Assembly (NCBI GenBank): GCA_947494925.1
Contig: CANLWS010000012.1
Span: 62,001 to 126,000 of the forward strand
Reading direction: 5' to 3'
DNA from: an uncultured Alteromonadaceae bacterium
Lineage (GTDB): Bacteria; Pseudomonadota; Gammaproteobacteria; Enterobacterales; Alteromonadaceae
Length of the DNA stretch: 64,000 nt
Shown here: one piece after another, positions 49,078 to 58,596 of the stretch
Layout: each line of letters begins with the position of its first letter
Position numbering within the stretch: position 1 is the first letter of the stretch
Program-made: the position numbers and the translations under genes
The notes under the pieces: generated by a model
Told to the model about the DNA's origin: nothing
Database searches by the model: none
What the model saw: only the letters and a program-made list of their open reading frames with translations

Positions 49078-50088
49078 TTATGATGCTGTTTGTTGGTGAC
49101 GAGACAGAAAAGCAACAGCTTTATTTTCGAGCAGCTTGAAAAGTCGTTTGGGCAGCACTGACGCCAGGGCACAGCCGTAGGTAAACAGGGTACGTTTGGG
49201 CTCTTCGAACAGGATTTTTGGCTGAGTAAACAGCGCCTGATTTACCAGTTTAAGCGCTTTCCAGGTGTCGCCAGATCGTATGGCCCTACGAGATAGATAA
49301 CGAAGCTGATAGGCTCGAGCCAAGGATAAATACTGACGGAAGAAAAATACGTTGCCTGGCTGGTTTTTACTCATGGCCAATTGCCAGCTGGAATATTGTT
49401 TAGTCAGGTTTGCCGACAGTCCAGTGTCATTAACTCGGTAATAGGTTACGGGAGTATCAATACCTTCGAATTTCCACTTTTTCTTTAATGCGATACGGAT
49501 CCACAACTCGATATCTTCAGATTGTCTCAATTCTTCATCAAACGCACAGACTCTGTCGAACTCAGGGCTGTCCAGGCTGACTTCACTAAACAACCTTCTG
49601 CGTATTACAGGTGCAGAACCATTACCTACCGGGTTACGGCATAAGATATCCTTCGCAGATATATCTTTGAGTTTGGGGTATTGACCAAATCCCATTTGTT
49701 CTCCTTGTTCGTTGACAAAAAGAGAAGGGCAATAGCTCACACCAACTTCAGGATTTCGATTGAGGTGGCTAACATGCAGCGCGAGTTTATCTCTTGCCCA
49801 GAAGTCGTCTGCATCAAGCAGGGCAACATAAATTCCTTTTGCAAAGGTGATCCCTGTGTTTCTTGCACCAGATAACCCCCTGTTTTGTTGTCTGATAATC
49901 CGGATTCTTTTATCGTTAAACTGGTTAAGTTTGGATAGCGTATCGTCGGTACAGCCGTCATCCACGCAAATGACCTCGAAGTTTTTGAAGGACTGCGCCA
50001 AAACTGAATTGATGCATTGCTCAATGTATTTTCCGACGTTAAACATGGGGACAATTACAGACACAATTGGTAAAGGTGAATTATTCAT
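49078..50088 (-). CDS. Family 2 glycosyltransferase
   Basis: A 336-aa GT2 protein: VSVIVPMFNVGKYIEQCINSVL, EVICVDDGCTDDTL, GLSGARNTGIT and ALLDADDFW (DxD), with a later EDIELWIRIALKK as the catalytic-base segment. The C-terminal 80 residues form basic helices, possibly for membrane contact. It overlaps the flippase gene by 8 nt, so the two are co-translated. Donor sugar unknown. Confidence 0.9.
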   Translation of the reverse strand: MNNSPLPIVSVIVPMFNVGKYIEQCINSVLAQSFKNFEVICVDDGCTDDTLSKLNQFNDKRIRIIRQQNRGLSGARNTGITFAKGIYVALLDADDFWARDKLALHVSHLNRNPEVGVSYCPSLFVNEQGEQMGFGQYPKLKDISAKDILCRNPVGNGSAPVIRRRLFSEVSLDSPEFDRVCAFDEELRQSEDIELWIRIALKKKWKFEGIDTPVTYYRVNDTGLSANLTKQYSSWQLAMSKNQPGNVFFFRQYLSLARAYQLRYLSRRAIRSGDTWKALKLVNQALFTQPKILFEEPKRTLFTYGCALASVLPKRLFKLLENKAVAFLSRHQQTAS

Positions 50089-51352
50089 GGGTCTGACTCC
50101 TGATTGAAGTGAATGGGGTTAAAGCGCGGAGTCGTTTTATGTTGTGTGAAATAATCACAACTAAAAGCCAAACCGAGCTGATAAGTAAAATGTTTGAAGC
50201 GAACTCTTTTGGATCGGCAGCAGGCAATAACATCAGTCCAACTGCAGCAATAGTGAGGCAGAACAAGCGTACGGTTAACTCTGTTTTGTACGAGGCTTTT
50301 GCTCTAAGCAGGTTACAATGTGTATCAACAAAGAGCGCTGGCAACGCTGCGAAACACAACAGGGTGATAACGTTGTGATTTTGCTGCCATTGTTGGTCAA
50401 ACAAAATAGGAACATAAATAGGTACAGCTAACGCCTGAACAACAAATACACAAGCCACTAGTGCTGTAAGGAGGTAAACCTGCTGGGTTTCCTTGTCCAG
50501 CTGGTTGTTTCGAAACTTATCGCATAAGTAAGGATAAAGAGCGGCATTAAAGGCATTGTTGATTGACTGACTTAAGCCAACGCCTGCACTTTTGGCGAAA
50601 CTGTATAAGCCAAACAATTCCGGACTTAACAGACGGGCGCCAATAAGCATATCCAATTGACTACGCAACGCCCGCACAAATTCCGTTGAAAACAACTGAC
50701 CGGATGTTTTTGTGAGTTTCAGCAACACGGCGGATGAAAAGCCAAAGCCAAATGATTTGGTTGGCGAGAAATAGAACAGAGTGACCCAAAGTATGGCAAA
50801 TACCCATTTGCCGTAAACAACCGACATGATGCCAAAATCCATGAGGGCGAACAGGGCAATGCTCAGATTCTCTGCAATGATACAGCTTGCATTACGGATA
50901 CTGAAAAAACGCATGTTTCCATCACGTTGTAACAAAAAAACGCGGATACTGACGAGAGGATACAGGCAGTAGACACCTGCCATGCAAAACAACAATTCGG
51001 TTACCTGAGAGTTACCGTAAAAATCCCCGATGGGAAAGGCAAGCGCCGCCTGCATGAGCATTAAAAATAAGCAAACAACCCACTGCAATATCAAGCCATT
51101 TTGAGCGTACATGGGTAACAGCGAATCTTTGCACTGGACGATTTGGGCACCGGCGCCAGAACGCAGGGTCAATTTAAACACTTCATGACATGCTAGGGCC
51201 AGCATGACAGTACCGTATTGCTCTGCGTCCAATGCAGCAGCTAGGGCGACAATGACTAACAGTCTAGACGCTTTTGCGACTATCTCTGACAACAATAACC
51301 AAGAGGTATTGTGAAACAGATGAGACAGGTCAAATAATTTTTTGGCTGGCAT
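50081..51352 (-). CDS. Polysaccharide flippase (Wzx-like, MOP superfamily)
   Basis: A 423-aa membrane protein with about twelve predicted helices and the N-terminal pattern of the PST/MOP family (HLFHNTSWLLLSEIVAKASRLLVIVALAAAL, AEQYGTVMLALACHEVF). An 11-residue loop with GLYSFAKSAGVGLSQSINNAFNAALYPYL is also typical. It should move lipid-linked repeat units across the inner membrane, giving the cluster a full Wzx/Wzy pathway. It is the first gene of the leftward operon; a weak sigma-54-type promoter lies 36-51 nt upstream. Confidence 0.85.
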   Translation of the reverse strand: MPAKKLFDLSHLFHNTSWLLLSEIVAKASRLLVIVALAAALDAEQYGTVMLALACHEVFKLTLRSGAGAQIVQCKDSLLPMYAQNGLILQWVVCLFLMLMQAALAFPIGDFYGNSQVTELLFCMAGVYCLYPLVSIRVFLLQRDGNMRFFSIRNASCIIAENLSIALFALMDFGIMSVVYGKWVFAILWVTLFYFSPTKSFGFGFSSAVLLKLTKTSGQLFSTEFVRALRSQLDMLIGARLLSPELFGLYSFAKSAGVGLSQSINNAFNAALYPYLCDKFRNNQLDKETQQVYLLTALVACVFVVQALAVPIYVPILFDQQWQQNHNVITLLCFAALPALFVDTHCNLLRAKASYKTELTVRLFCLTIAAVGLMLLPAADPKEFASNILLISSVWLLVVIISHNIKRLRALTPFTSIRSQTHE

Positions 51353-51387
51353 CTAAGTGTATCCAAAAGCTGCGAATAACTTAGTGT

Positions 51388-51403
51388 TTCAATTATTGTT
51401 CCA
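51388..51403 (-). promoter_or_regulatory. Weak sigma-54 type promoter candidate of the flippase operon
   Basis: On the minus strand TGGAACAATAATTGAA keeps the -24 GG and the TTG of the -12 box at the right spacing, but the usually invariant -12 GC is GA. It is 36 nt from the ATG. The call leans on context and on the enhancer-like block at 51492-51545. Confidence 0.3.
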
Positions 51404-51491
51404 ATACGTGAAAAATATTAAGTGACTGAATTTTAATGATTTAATAACAAGGTTAAAAAAATGTTCTAGTGGTTTTCGCATAGTGCGAATA

Positions 51492-51545
51492 GCGATTTTT
51501 CCCACTTTGCAAAAAAAATTGCATAACAGGAATCAGAAAAATCGC
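51492..51545. promoter_or_regulatory. Enhancer-like dyad between the flippase operon and the regulator gene
   Basis: GCGATTTTT (51492-51500) and AAAAATCGC (51537-51545) are perfect 9-bp inverted arms. Between them lies CTTTGCAAAAAAAATTGCAT, which echoes the TTTGCAAAA core of the sites at 36484, 37664 and 39926. The layout, arms around a TTGC-rich core, resembles the block at 39919-39980. Confidence 0.4.
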
Positions 51546-51579
51546 ATTCTCAGGGTAAAAAAAGTGGCCTATGTAGCGC

Positions 51580-53052
51580 TTAATCTTGCCATTGCTGCAT
51601 CTTTCGATAAAGCGTAGAGGGACTGACTTCCAACAAGCTGGCAGCCTTGACCACATTATCATTGCATGCGGCGATCGCATGTTCGATGGCCGCCCGTTCA
51701 ACTTCAGCAAGACTTCTCACTCCCTCGGTGCCATTCACTGAGGCTGAGTCCAGTGAAATATCATTCGATTCGGTAACGGGCTGTTGGGGCTGCGCAAGGT
51801 AGTCTGGAATTGTCGTTTTTGTGCTTAGCAGTTCGTTAATTTTCTGTTCCGGCAGTTGTAACTGGCGAGCGATATTATGTTCGGTAAGTAATGGACCCTC
51901 TGACATGACGACGGCGCTGTGTATGGTATTTTGAAGCTGCCTGACATTGCCTGGCCAGTCATAATTGTTGATAAGCTTTTCTGCTTCTGATGACAATCCA
52001 ACAAATACCTTCTGTTCGAGATCGCTAAACCGGTTAAGGAAGTACTGCGCCATCTGACTGGCGTCACCATCTCTTTCTTTTAAAGGAGGTAAGTTAAGGG
52101 AAATAACATTTAAACGATAATACAAGTCTTCCCTAAGACGGCCCTCAGAGATGGCGTCAAATGGGTTACGATTGGTTGCGCTCACAAAGCGAATATCCAC
52201 CTTTTCTACTTTGTTGCTGCCCACTTTTTGAAACGTCCCTGTCTGGATAAATCGTAGAATTTTTGCCTGTAAGCCAATGTCCATCTCACCAAGCTCATCC
52301 AGGAAGAGAGTGCCCTCATTAGCCTCAGAAGCAGCACCATCGCGATTAGACACCGCACCAGAAAATGCCCCTTTGACATGCCCAAATATTTCAGACTCCA
52401 TTAGTTCAGACGGGATAGCGGCGCAATTAAGGCATATAAACGGTTTTTCTTTTCGAGGGCTGAGTTTATGTAGGGCTTCGGCAGCAAGCTCCTTTCCCGA
52501 GCCGCTAGGTCCAGTAATAAACACAGATGCATGGCTTGGCGCACAGTTTTCGATGGCATCGTAGACAAATTGCATTGGCGTTGATTGACCGATGAAGCGC
52601 ATAAAGTTGCGTTTACGTTTTGATTCAACTTGTTGCAATGTATGCCGTAACAAGCTTCGTTCTGCCAATATTTCACTGAATTGCAAAGCCTGCTGAATAC
52701 AAAGTTTCAATTCTTTGTTTTCCCAAGGCTTCCTCATGTAGCTCCAGATTTTACCAGAATTGATTGCGGTGATGACATCGTCGACTTCGGTATATGCGGT
52801 CAGCATCATTCTGACCGTCTCTGGCCAGGAGTCTGCGACTTTCTGCAGGAATTCCAAACCATTCATTCCTGGCATGTTTTTATCAGATACCACAACATCG
52901 ATCGTGTTTTCAGCAAGTATCCTTAGGCCTTCTTCTGCATTGTCAGCAGTATAGACATTGAGATTCATGTCCCTGACAACGCGGGAAAGAGAACTTAAGA
53001 TATTTTTTTCGTCATCAACAAATAAGATGCTGGCTTTTATTCCATCTGTCAT
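51580..53052 (-). CDS. Sigma-54-dependent response regulator (NtrC family)
   Basis: A 490-aa enhancer-binding protein: receiver domain (about 5-120; phosphoacceptor in VVVSDKNMPGMNG), AAA+ domain (about 145-380) with Walker A GPSGSGKE, Walker B TLFLDELGEM and arginine-finger region, and a C-terminal Fis-type HTH (EHAIAACNDNVVKAASLLEVSPSTLYRKM). The sigma-54 contact loop reads GAFSGA instead of GAFTGA. It has no partner kinase in the window. Its gene abuts the EPS cluster, and sigma-54-like promoters precede the EPS operons, so it is the likely activator. Start at 53052 is the first ATG; a TTG at 53064 is less likely. Confidence 0.92.
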   Translation of the reverse strand: MTDGIKASILFVDDEKNILSSLSRVVRDMNLNVYTADNAEEGLRILAENTIDVVVSDKNMPGMNGLEFLQKVADSWPETVRMMLTAYTEVDDVITAINSGKIWSYMRKPWENKELKLCIQQALQFSEILAERSLLRHTLQQVESKRKRNFMRFIGQSTPMQFVYDAIENCAPSHASVFITGPSGSGKELAAEALHKLSPRKEKPFICLNCAAIPSELMESEIFGHVKGAFSGAVSNRDGAASEANEGTLFLDELGEMDIGLQAKILRFIQTGTFQKVGSNKVEKVDIRFVSATNRNPFDAISEGRLREDLYYRLNVISLNLPPLKERDGDASQMAQYFLNRFSDLEQKVFVGLSSEAEKLINNYDWPGNVRQLQNTIHSAVVMSEGPLLTEHNIARQLQLPEQKINELLSTKTTIPDYLAQPQQPVTESNDISLDSASVNGTEGVRSLAEVERAAIEHAIAACNDNVVKAASLLEVSPSTLYRKMQQWQD

Positions 53053-53174
53053 AGCGAGGTGCAATTCCGATTAACATTTAGTGTGCAGCATGGCACATTT
53101 TTTAGGCCTTTTCACTTAATCGCACAAATAAGAATCAGAAAATTAGTGTTAGAAATCAACGTGCTTGGGGTAGT

Positions 53175-53729
53175 TTAACGCGTGCGGCTTTGGCTTTCTA
53201 TTAGCACGAGCAACGCCCCTTGTCCTCCCCATTCGAGGGGAGCCTGGTGGAATCCCTCAATAGCAGGATGCTGAACCAACCAGCTTGGAATGGACTTTTT
53301 TAGAACATGGGAACCCAAACCATGCACAACACATACGCAGTGCACATGCTGTTTTTGCGCCGCTTCAATCAGAGCGATAATTTCGAGCTTCGCCTCTTCC
53401 TTCTTGAATCCATGCAGGTCCAAAATTAAATCGGGAGGGTAATCACCTCTACGCAGTCGCTTGACTTCGTGACTGTCAACCCCGGGCTTGACATATTTAG
53501 TTGGCCCTTGCCCATCAAAATGCGCTTCATATCCATCTGAAAAGTGAAATGACGCAGCAGCCTGCTTCATCTGAGCAGCGGCTTGCCGATTTTTAACAGC
53601 GAGAGAGGATTTTTCCTTGCTGGAAAAAGCCTGAGGAGGTATTTTGTCCTGCTTAATCGGCGCAATATCATCGAATTCACCACGGAAGAGGTCAATATCG
53701 TTCGGGTCAAGTTCAGACGATTTTTTCAT
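53175..53729 (-). CDS. smrB: Ribosome rescue endonuclease, Smr domain
   Basis: A 184-aa protein with a C-terminal Smr domain (about 95-180): DLILDLHGFKKEEAKLEI (the DLHG motif), HVHCVCVVHGLGSHVLK (the H-GxG motif) and APLEWGGQGALLVLI. E. coli SmrB cuts mRNA between collided ribosomes. The start at 53729 (MKKSSELDPNDIDLFRGEF) gives the family length of about 183. It is divergent from prmB, an arrangement conserved in gammaproteobacteria. Confidence 0.93.
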   Translation of the reverse strand: MKKSSELDPNDIDLFRGEFDDIAPIKQDKIPPQAFSSKEKSSLAVKNRQAAAQMKQAAASFHFSDGYEAHFDGQGPTKYVKPGVDSHEVKRLRRGDYPPDLILDLHGFKKEEAKLEIIALIEAAQKQHVHCVCVVHGLGSHVLKKSIPSWLVQHPAIEGFHQAPLEWGGQGALLVLIESQSRTR

Positions 53730-53852
53730 ATACTCAAAATGTCGGGTGAAATTGCGCGTATCATAGCAAAATGGCACTCGCTAAAAAATCGCTAAGATAA
53801 AAATGTACCAATAATTGGCTGGCAGACAAAGACAAGGCATAACTGATTCTCT

Positions 53853-54782
53853 ATGACAGAACAACATCAATCGTATACAGACCTCTCTGAATTATCCTCC
53901 ATGCTGGATATGGTCAGATGGGCGGTAAGCCAGTTTAATCAGGCCGGACTTTTTTATGGTCATGGAACCGATAATCCCTGGGATGAAGCTGTAAGTCTGG
54001 TATTGCAGAAATTACATCTCCCGCAGACTTTGCCGCAACAAACGGGGGACCAACTGTTTCATGCTCGTTTAACGACAGCTGAGAAGCAAGGGATCGCAGA
54101 CTTGGTTTATGAGCGGATTGAAAAACGAATCCCTCTTGCGTACCTGACGAACCAAGCGTGGTTTTGCGGACTACCTTTCTATGTGGATGAGCGGGTTCTT
54201 GTGCCTCGTTCGCCCATTGCTGAACTTATTCAACAGCGTTTTGCTGATTGGTATGATGAGGACCCAGGATATATTCTGGACATGTGTACAGGAAGTGGCT
54301 GTATCGCCATTGCACTAGCGTACGAATTCACAAACGCTCAGGTAGATGCCATTGATATCAGTGAAGACGCTTTGGCGGTAGCTGAAGTTAATATTGGTGA
54401 ACATGCCCTCGAGCACAGAGTTGTACCGATAATATCCGACCTTTACAGTGGCGTGAAGGGGCAAAAATATGATCTGATTGTCAGCAATCCTCCCTATGTT
54501 GACGCAGAAGACATGAGTGATCTTCCCGATGAGTTTCATCACGAGCCAGAACTTGGTCTGGCAGCTGGCCATGATGGTCTTGATCTGGTAGACGTCATTC
54601 TCCGGGAAGCACCACATCAGTTGACTGATGATGGTTGGTTATTTGTGGAGGTTGGCAATAGTCTGGTGTATATGGAAGACAAATACCCAGGTCTCAATCT
54701 GCAGTGGGTTGAATTTGAACAGGGTGGAATAGGCGTTTTTGCCATCAGTCGCGCGAGCTTAACAGCGTATTTTTCGAACTAA
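53853..54782 (+). CDS. prmB: Ribosomal protein L3 N5-glutamine methyltransferase
   Basis: A 309-aa SAM-dependent methyltransferase. Motif I is ILDMCTGSGCIAIALA, the acidic loop is DAIDISEDAL, and the catalytic NPPY is in DLIVSNPPYVDAEDM, which binds the target glutamine. The N-terminal helical domain (SYTDLSELSSMLDMVRWAVSQFNQAGLFYGHGTDNPWDEA) is specific to PrmB and distinguishes it from PrmC. It modifies ribosomal protein L3. aroC follows 28 nt later, as in other gammaproteobacteria. Confidence 0.95.
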   Translation: MTEQHQSYTDLSELSSMLDMVRWAVSQFNQAGLFYGHGTDNPWDEAVSLVLQKLHLPQTLPQQTGDQLFHARLTTAEKQGIADLVYERIEKRIPLAYLTNQAWFCGLPFYVDERVLVPRSPIAELIQQRFADWYDEDPGYILDMCTGSGCIAIALAYEFTNAQVDAIDISEDALAVAEVNIGEHALEHRVVPIISDLYSGVKGQKYDLIVSNPPYVDAEDMSDLPDEFHHEPELGLAAGHDGLDLVDVILREAPHQLTDDGWLFVEVGNSLVYMEDKYPGLNLQWVEFEQGGIGVFAISRASLTAYFSN

Positions 54783-54810
54783 GACCGGTAAGTATAGGAA
54801 AGAATAAAAT

Positions 54811-55908
54811 ATGGCAGGTAATACATTTGGTAAGGCATTTACAGTTACCACATTTGGCGAGAGCCACGGTCTTGCGATTGGCGGTGTAGTGGATGGCTGC
54901 CCACCGGGGTTGTCTTTGAGTGAAGAGGATTTACAAGGTGATTTGGATCGCAGAAAACCTGGTACTTCGCGGTATACTACTGCCCGCAGAGAAGAGGACG
55001 AAGTAAAAATACTCGGCGGCGTATTCGAAGGACAGACCACAGGAACCAGTATCGGTCTTGTGATCAATAACACCGATCAACGCAGTAAAGATTATTCCAA
55101 AATTAAAGATACCTTTCGTCCTGGACATGCGGATTATACTTACCAGCAAAAATATGGTCTGCGGGATTACCGTGGTGGTGGACGATCATCCGCCCGTGAA
55201 ACGGCTATCCGTGTCGCCGCCGGTGGGATTGCGAAAAAGTACCTTAAAGAAACCCATGGCATTGAGATTCACGGTTACTTATCACAACTTGGTCCAATCA
55301 AAATCGAGACAGTTGACCATGGTGTAACGAACACCAACCCATTTTTTTGCCCCGATGAAAGTAAGCTGGAAGCACTCGACCAGTATATGCGAGACCTGAA
55401 AAAAGAAGGGAACTCCATAGGTGCCAAAGTATCGGTTGTAGCGAAAAACATGCCTGTGGGTTTGGGCGAACCTATTTTCGATCGCCTTGATGCTGACCTG
55501 GCTCATGCCATGATGGGCATTAATGCTGTTAAAGGTGTGGAGGTCGGTGATGGGTTTGCAGTGGTTGAGCAAAAAGGCAGTGAACACCGCGATGAGTTAA
55601 CACCTGAAGGGTTCAAATCAAACAATTCTGGTGGTGTGTTAGGTGGTATTTCTACCGGGCAGGATCTTGTTGTGCATATGGCACTTAAACCGACTTCAAG
55701 CATAACCGTCCCTGGCGAAACTATTGATATACACGGAGCAAGTGCTGAGGTGATTACCAAGGGACGCCACGATCCTTGTGTGGGTATCCGTGCCGTACCA
55801 ATTGCTGAGGCGATGATGGCGCTGGTGATCATGGATCACCTGTTACGTCATAGGGGGCAAAATGCAGATGTCACCTCAATGACCCCCAATATTCCCGGGC
55901 AGCGTTAA
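54811..55908 (+). CDS. aroC: Chorismate synthase
   Basis: A 365-aa enzyme, the last step of the shikimate pathway, converting EPSP to chorismate with reduced FMN. Signatures: [20 protein letters not shown] (with His17), [46 protein letters not shown] and the late [18 protein letters not shown]. The length is that of the bacterial monofunctional form. AGGAAAG precedes the ATG. Confidence 0.98.
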   Translation: MAGNTFGKAFTVTTFGESHGLAIGGVVDGCPPGLSLSEEDLQGDLDRRKPGTSRYTTARREEDEVKILGGVFEGQTTGTSIGLVINNTDQRSKDYSKIKDTFRPGHADYTYQQKYGLRDYRGGGRSSARETAIRVAAGGIAKKYLKETHGIEIHGYLSQLGPIKIETVDHGVTNTNPFFCPDESKLEALDQYMRDLKKEGNSIGAKVSVVAKNMPVGLGEPIFDRLDADLAHAMMGINAVKGVEVGDGFAVVEQKGSEHRDELTPEGFKSNNSGGVLGGISTGQDLVVHMALKPTSSITVPGETIDIHGASAEVITKGRHDPCVGIRAVPIAEAMMALVIMDHLLRHRGQNADVTSMTPNIPGQR

Positions 55909-55942
55909 TGCTGCCTGCTTCCCTGCAACCTGTTGAAAAAAT

Positions 55943-57145
55943 GTGAACAATGGGAGCAGCACTCAAGCTGCTTTTGGTAAAACCAACCTGGTGTTGTTGT
56001 CCCTGACCTATTTACTTTATTTCGGTCAGTTAGGTGTACTTGTGCCTTATCTGGGAGTCTTTCTTGACGGCAGGGGATTTAGCTCTGAGGAAATAGGCGA
56101 GCTTTTTGCGCTAATCACTTTTGCCCGAATTCTGGGCCCTAATCTCTGGGCGTCAATGGCGGACAAATCAGGAAAAGGACTAGGGATACTGCAGATAGGT
56201 AGCTTCCTGACGGTAAGCACCTTTAGTCTGGTGTTTTTTGTTGACGGATTTTGGGGATTGACCCTGAGTTTCGCGTTAATGATGATGTTCTGGACGGCAA
56301 TATTACCGCAACTCGAGGTCATTACACTTAATTGTGTTGCCAGTGATGCCAACAAGTATAGCCGTATCCGCCTGTGGGGCAGTATTGGATTTATTTTACT
56401 TACTGTAATCGCGGGCAAAGCAATTGATGTGTTTAGCTCTGAGGCGCCCGTTTATGCCAGCATTATTGTTTTGCTTTTGCTATTTATCTCCAGCCTTTTG
56501 CTTCGGGAGCCTGCAGTTGACAAAAAGACCAGTGCGGATGGCGAATCCATTTTTAGCAAAGCGCTGACCTGGGTATTTATCTGTTTCATTCTTTCAGCTT
56601 TACTCTTGCAGGTCAGTTTCGGTCCTTATTACGGCTTCTTTGCCCTTTATTTACGAGATTTAGGGTACAGCGGGCAGGCCACCGGTGGATTCATTGCGCT
56701 GGGAGTGGTTGCTGAGGTGTTTATCTTTATGCAGGCCGGCAGGTTGATCAAACTCTGTGGTGTCAAAGGTATTCTTATCATCAGTACTGTGCTCACTGCT
56801 ATTCGTTGGTTCGTGTTAGGGGCATTCCCTGACTACAGTTTTGCAATTTTCTCAAGTCAGATTTTACACGCATTCAGCTTTGGCATGACCCATGCTGCCT
56901 CTGTACATTTCATTCATCACTACTTTGGCTTAAACTTCCAGGCCAGGGGGCAGGCCCTTTATGTCAGCATCGGATTTGGAGTTGGCGGCGCCATAGGAAA
57001 CTATGTTGCTGGGCTACTGTGGCAGCAAGGAATAGGTGCCTGGTCTGCGTTTATGTTTGCGACTGCAGCTGCGGTAGCCTCTGCAGTGTTTTTAATGTTG
57101 ATCCCTTCGGCTAGAATGGAAAGTCCGAACCACACCCAAGCTTAA
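55943..57145 (+). CDS. MFS transporter (HcaT/nucleoside-permease-like branch)
   Basis: A 400-aa protein with 12 predicted transmembrane helices. The first two carry TYLLYFGQLGVLVPYLGVFLDGRGFSSEEIGELFA and GPNLWASMADKSGKG, resembling the family A motif of the PPP (phenylpropionate permease)/HcaT group; YSRIRLWGSIGFILLTVIAG is also typical of that group. The start is a GTG at 55943. It follows aroC by 34 nt and may be co-transcribed; the substrate is unknown. Confidence 0.78.
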   Translation: MNNGSSTQAAFGKTNLVLLSLTYLLYFGQLGVLVPYLGVFLDGRGFSSEEIGELFALITFARILGPNLWASMADKSGKGLGILQIGSFLTVSTFSLVFFVDGFWGLTLSFALMMMFWTAILPQLEVITLNCVASDANKYSRIRLWGSIGFILLTVIAGKAIDVFSSEAPVYASIIVLLLLFISSLLLREPAVDKKTSADGESIFSKALTWVFICFILSALLLQVSFGPYYGFFALYLRDLGYSGQATGGFIALGVVAEVFIFMQAGRLIKLCGVKGILIISTVLTAIRWFVLGAFPDYSFAIFSSQILHAFSFGMTHAASVHFIHHYFGLNFQARGQALYVSIGFGVGGAIGNYVAGLLWQQGIGAWSAFMFATAAAVASAVFLMLIPSARMESPNHTQA

Positions 57146-57164
57146 TTGAGATTGTTAGTCGACA

Positions 57165-57566
57165 ATGAGCAATACCAGCTATAAAGGTAGTTACAAAATT
57201 ACGGTTCAAAACAACCTTCTGTCGGTCGTCGCATCCGGTGCCTGGAATAAAAAAACGGCAATTAAGTATGTGGCCGAATTCAAATCTCAGGTTGAAACCT
57301 TCCAAGGTAAAAAGTGGGGGCAAATTGTTTATCTGGATAACTGGATCTTAGGCACGCCGGAAATTGAGCCCATCATTGAAGCATTGGCGGAGTGGAACCT
57401 GACCACTAATCTTGGTGCAACAGCCTTCGTCACGAACGAAAATTCACTTAAGCAGTATCAATTGGAAAATATGTTAGCTGACAAACCTGATGGTTATCAG
57501 AGAAGGTATTTTAGCGATAAAGAAGAGGCGATTACTTGGTTGGAACAGCTCGGATTTAGAGCTTAA
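57165..57566 (+). CDS. STAS/SpoIIAA-like small protein
   Basis: A 133-aa soluble protein. It has alternating strands and helices consistent with a SpoIIAA-like STAS fold: NNLLSVVASGAWNKKTAIKYVAEFKSQVET, WGQIVYLDNWILGTPEIEPIIEAL, NLGATAFVTNENSLKQYQL. No phosphorylatable Ser in a classic DSxG motif is evident. It starts 19 nt after the MFS gene and is convergent with the PAS-GGDEF/RsbQ-like pair. Role unknown. Confidence 0.55.
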   Translation: MSNTSYKGSYKITVQNNLLSVVASGAWNKKTAIKYVAEFKSQVETFQGKKWGQIVYLDNWILGTPEIEPIIEALAEWNLTTNLGATAFVTNENSLKQYQLENMLADKPDGYQRRYFSDKEEAITWLEQLGFRA

Positions 57567-57675
57567 TCAATTTGTGGAAGCGGTGAAAAACCGTTGCGCT
57601 AGAGTAATATGTCCTGGTTTATTGCGGGAAACCAAAAATTAATCACACCACTCATCCGGGAGCATGCCAGGTTAA

Positions 57676-58596
57676 TTATTTTAACGCGGGATGATAAATA
57701 ATGGTTCTGTTACGTCCTTGATTTTTAGCTTCATAGAGTGCTTTGTCAGCCTGAACAAATAACTCGTCAGTACCTTTGGCCATCTTACTGTCTGATACGC
57801 CGATGCTGACAGTAATTGAGCGGTCTGAAACCAAAATGAGGGTAATTTCGTGCTGTAAACGCTCACACAATATCAGCGCATCGGGTGTTGGTGTATCAGG
57901 TAATAAAAGTACGAATTCTTCTCCTCCAAATCTGGCGGCCAAATCGGTCTGTCTGGCGACCTTTTTCAGCACAGCGCCCAATTCTTTTAGCACGCGGTCA
58001 CCTTCTTTATGCCCGTGCACATCATTGACTTTTTTAAAAAAATCAACGTCGATAAGTAAGCAACTTAGAACGCTGTTAGTGCGATTTGCTGCTAAATACA
58101 TTTGTGAGGCACGGGCATTAAGTTCTCTTCGATTGAATAGTCCTGTAAGTTCATCCGTCGATGAAATTGCCTTAAGTTCCTCAGAATAAAGTTCTAACTT
58201 TTCCCTTGCAGCCAGCAATTCATCATAGAGCTTGTCTCGCTTGGTGGCATTAAAAAAACTCCAATACACCAATCCACTATCGTCTACCCTCGCGTTAACC
58301 ACTATCGGGACTCTGGCTCCTGTACCATCCAAAACTGCGAGTTGGATCTCTTTGCAACTACCTTCATGGATGAGGATTGGCATCAGGTAACTTTCATTAA
58401 ATATCTTCGAAGACCGGGTAAACAAATCATCTGAACTCATTCCAACCAAATCAGATAACGGCCAGTTCAATTGATCCTCAAAATATGAATTTGCATAAAT
58501 TATTGTCCGATTTTTATCTGTGACAAGTGCTCCAGATAAAAAGAGGTCCGGACTAATAGTAAGTTCTGGCAACTCGGATTCCCTGCTATCGGACAT
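57676..58596 (-). CDS. PAS-GGDEF diguanylate cyclase
   Basis: A 306-aa protein without a membrane segment. A PAS domain (about 12-125) contains LSGALVTDKNRTIIYANSYFEDQLNWPLSDLVGM. A short coiled coil (KLYDELLAAREKLELYSEELKAI) leads to a complete GGDEF domain: STDELTGLFNRRELNARA, LLIDVDFFKKVND-HGHKEGD and the active-site motif RFGGEEF. It should make c-di-GMP. No RxxD inhibitory site is obvious before GGEEF (DLAARFGGEEF). Its start overlaps the end of the RsbQ-like gene by 11 nt, so the two are made together; the hydrolase probably feeds or controls the PAS sensor. Confidence 0.9.
   Translation of the reverse strand: MSDSRESELPELTISPDLFLSGALVTDKNRTIIYANSYFEDQLNWPLSDLVGMSSDDLFTRSSKIFNESYLMPILIHEGSCKEIQLAVLDGTGARVPIVVNARVDDSGLVYWSFFNATKRDKLYDELLAAREKLELYSEELKAISSTDELTGLFNRRELNARASQMYLAANRTNSVLSCLLIDVDFFKKVNDVHGHKEGDRVLKELGAVLKKVARQTDLAARFGGEEFVLLLPDTPTPDALILCERLQHEITLILVSDRSITVSIGVSDSKMAKGTDELFVQADKALYEAKNQGRNRTIIYHPALK

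Noticed and set aside
51552-51580. A plus-strand -24/-12-like box near 51570 (TGGCCTATGTAGCGCT)
   Set aside because: It would transcribe antisense into the activator gene, and no plus-strand gene follows; a chance match is more likely.
53065-53174. A sigma-54 promoter in front of the activator's own gene
   Set aside because: No GG-N10-GC pair with acceptable flanks was seen on the minus strand in this gap.
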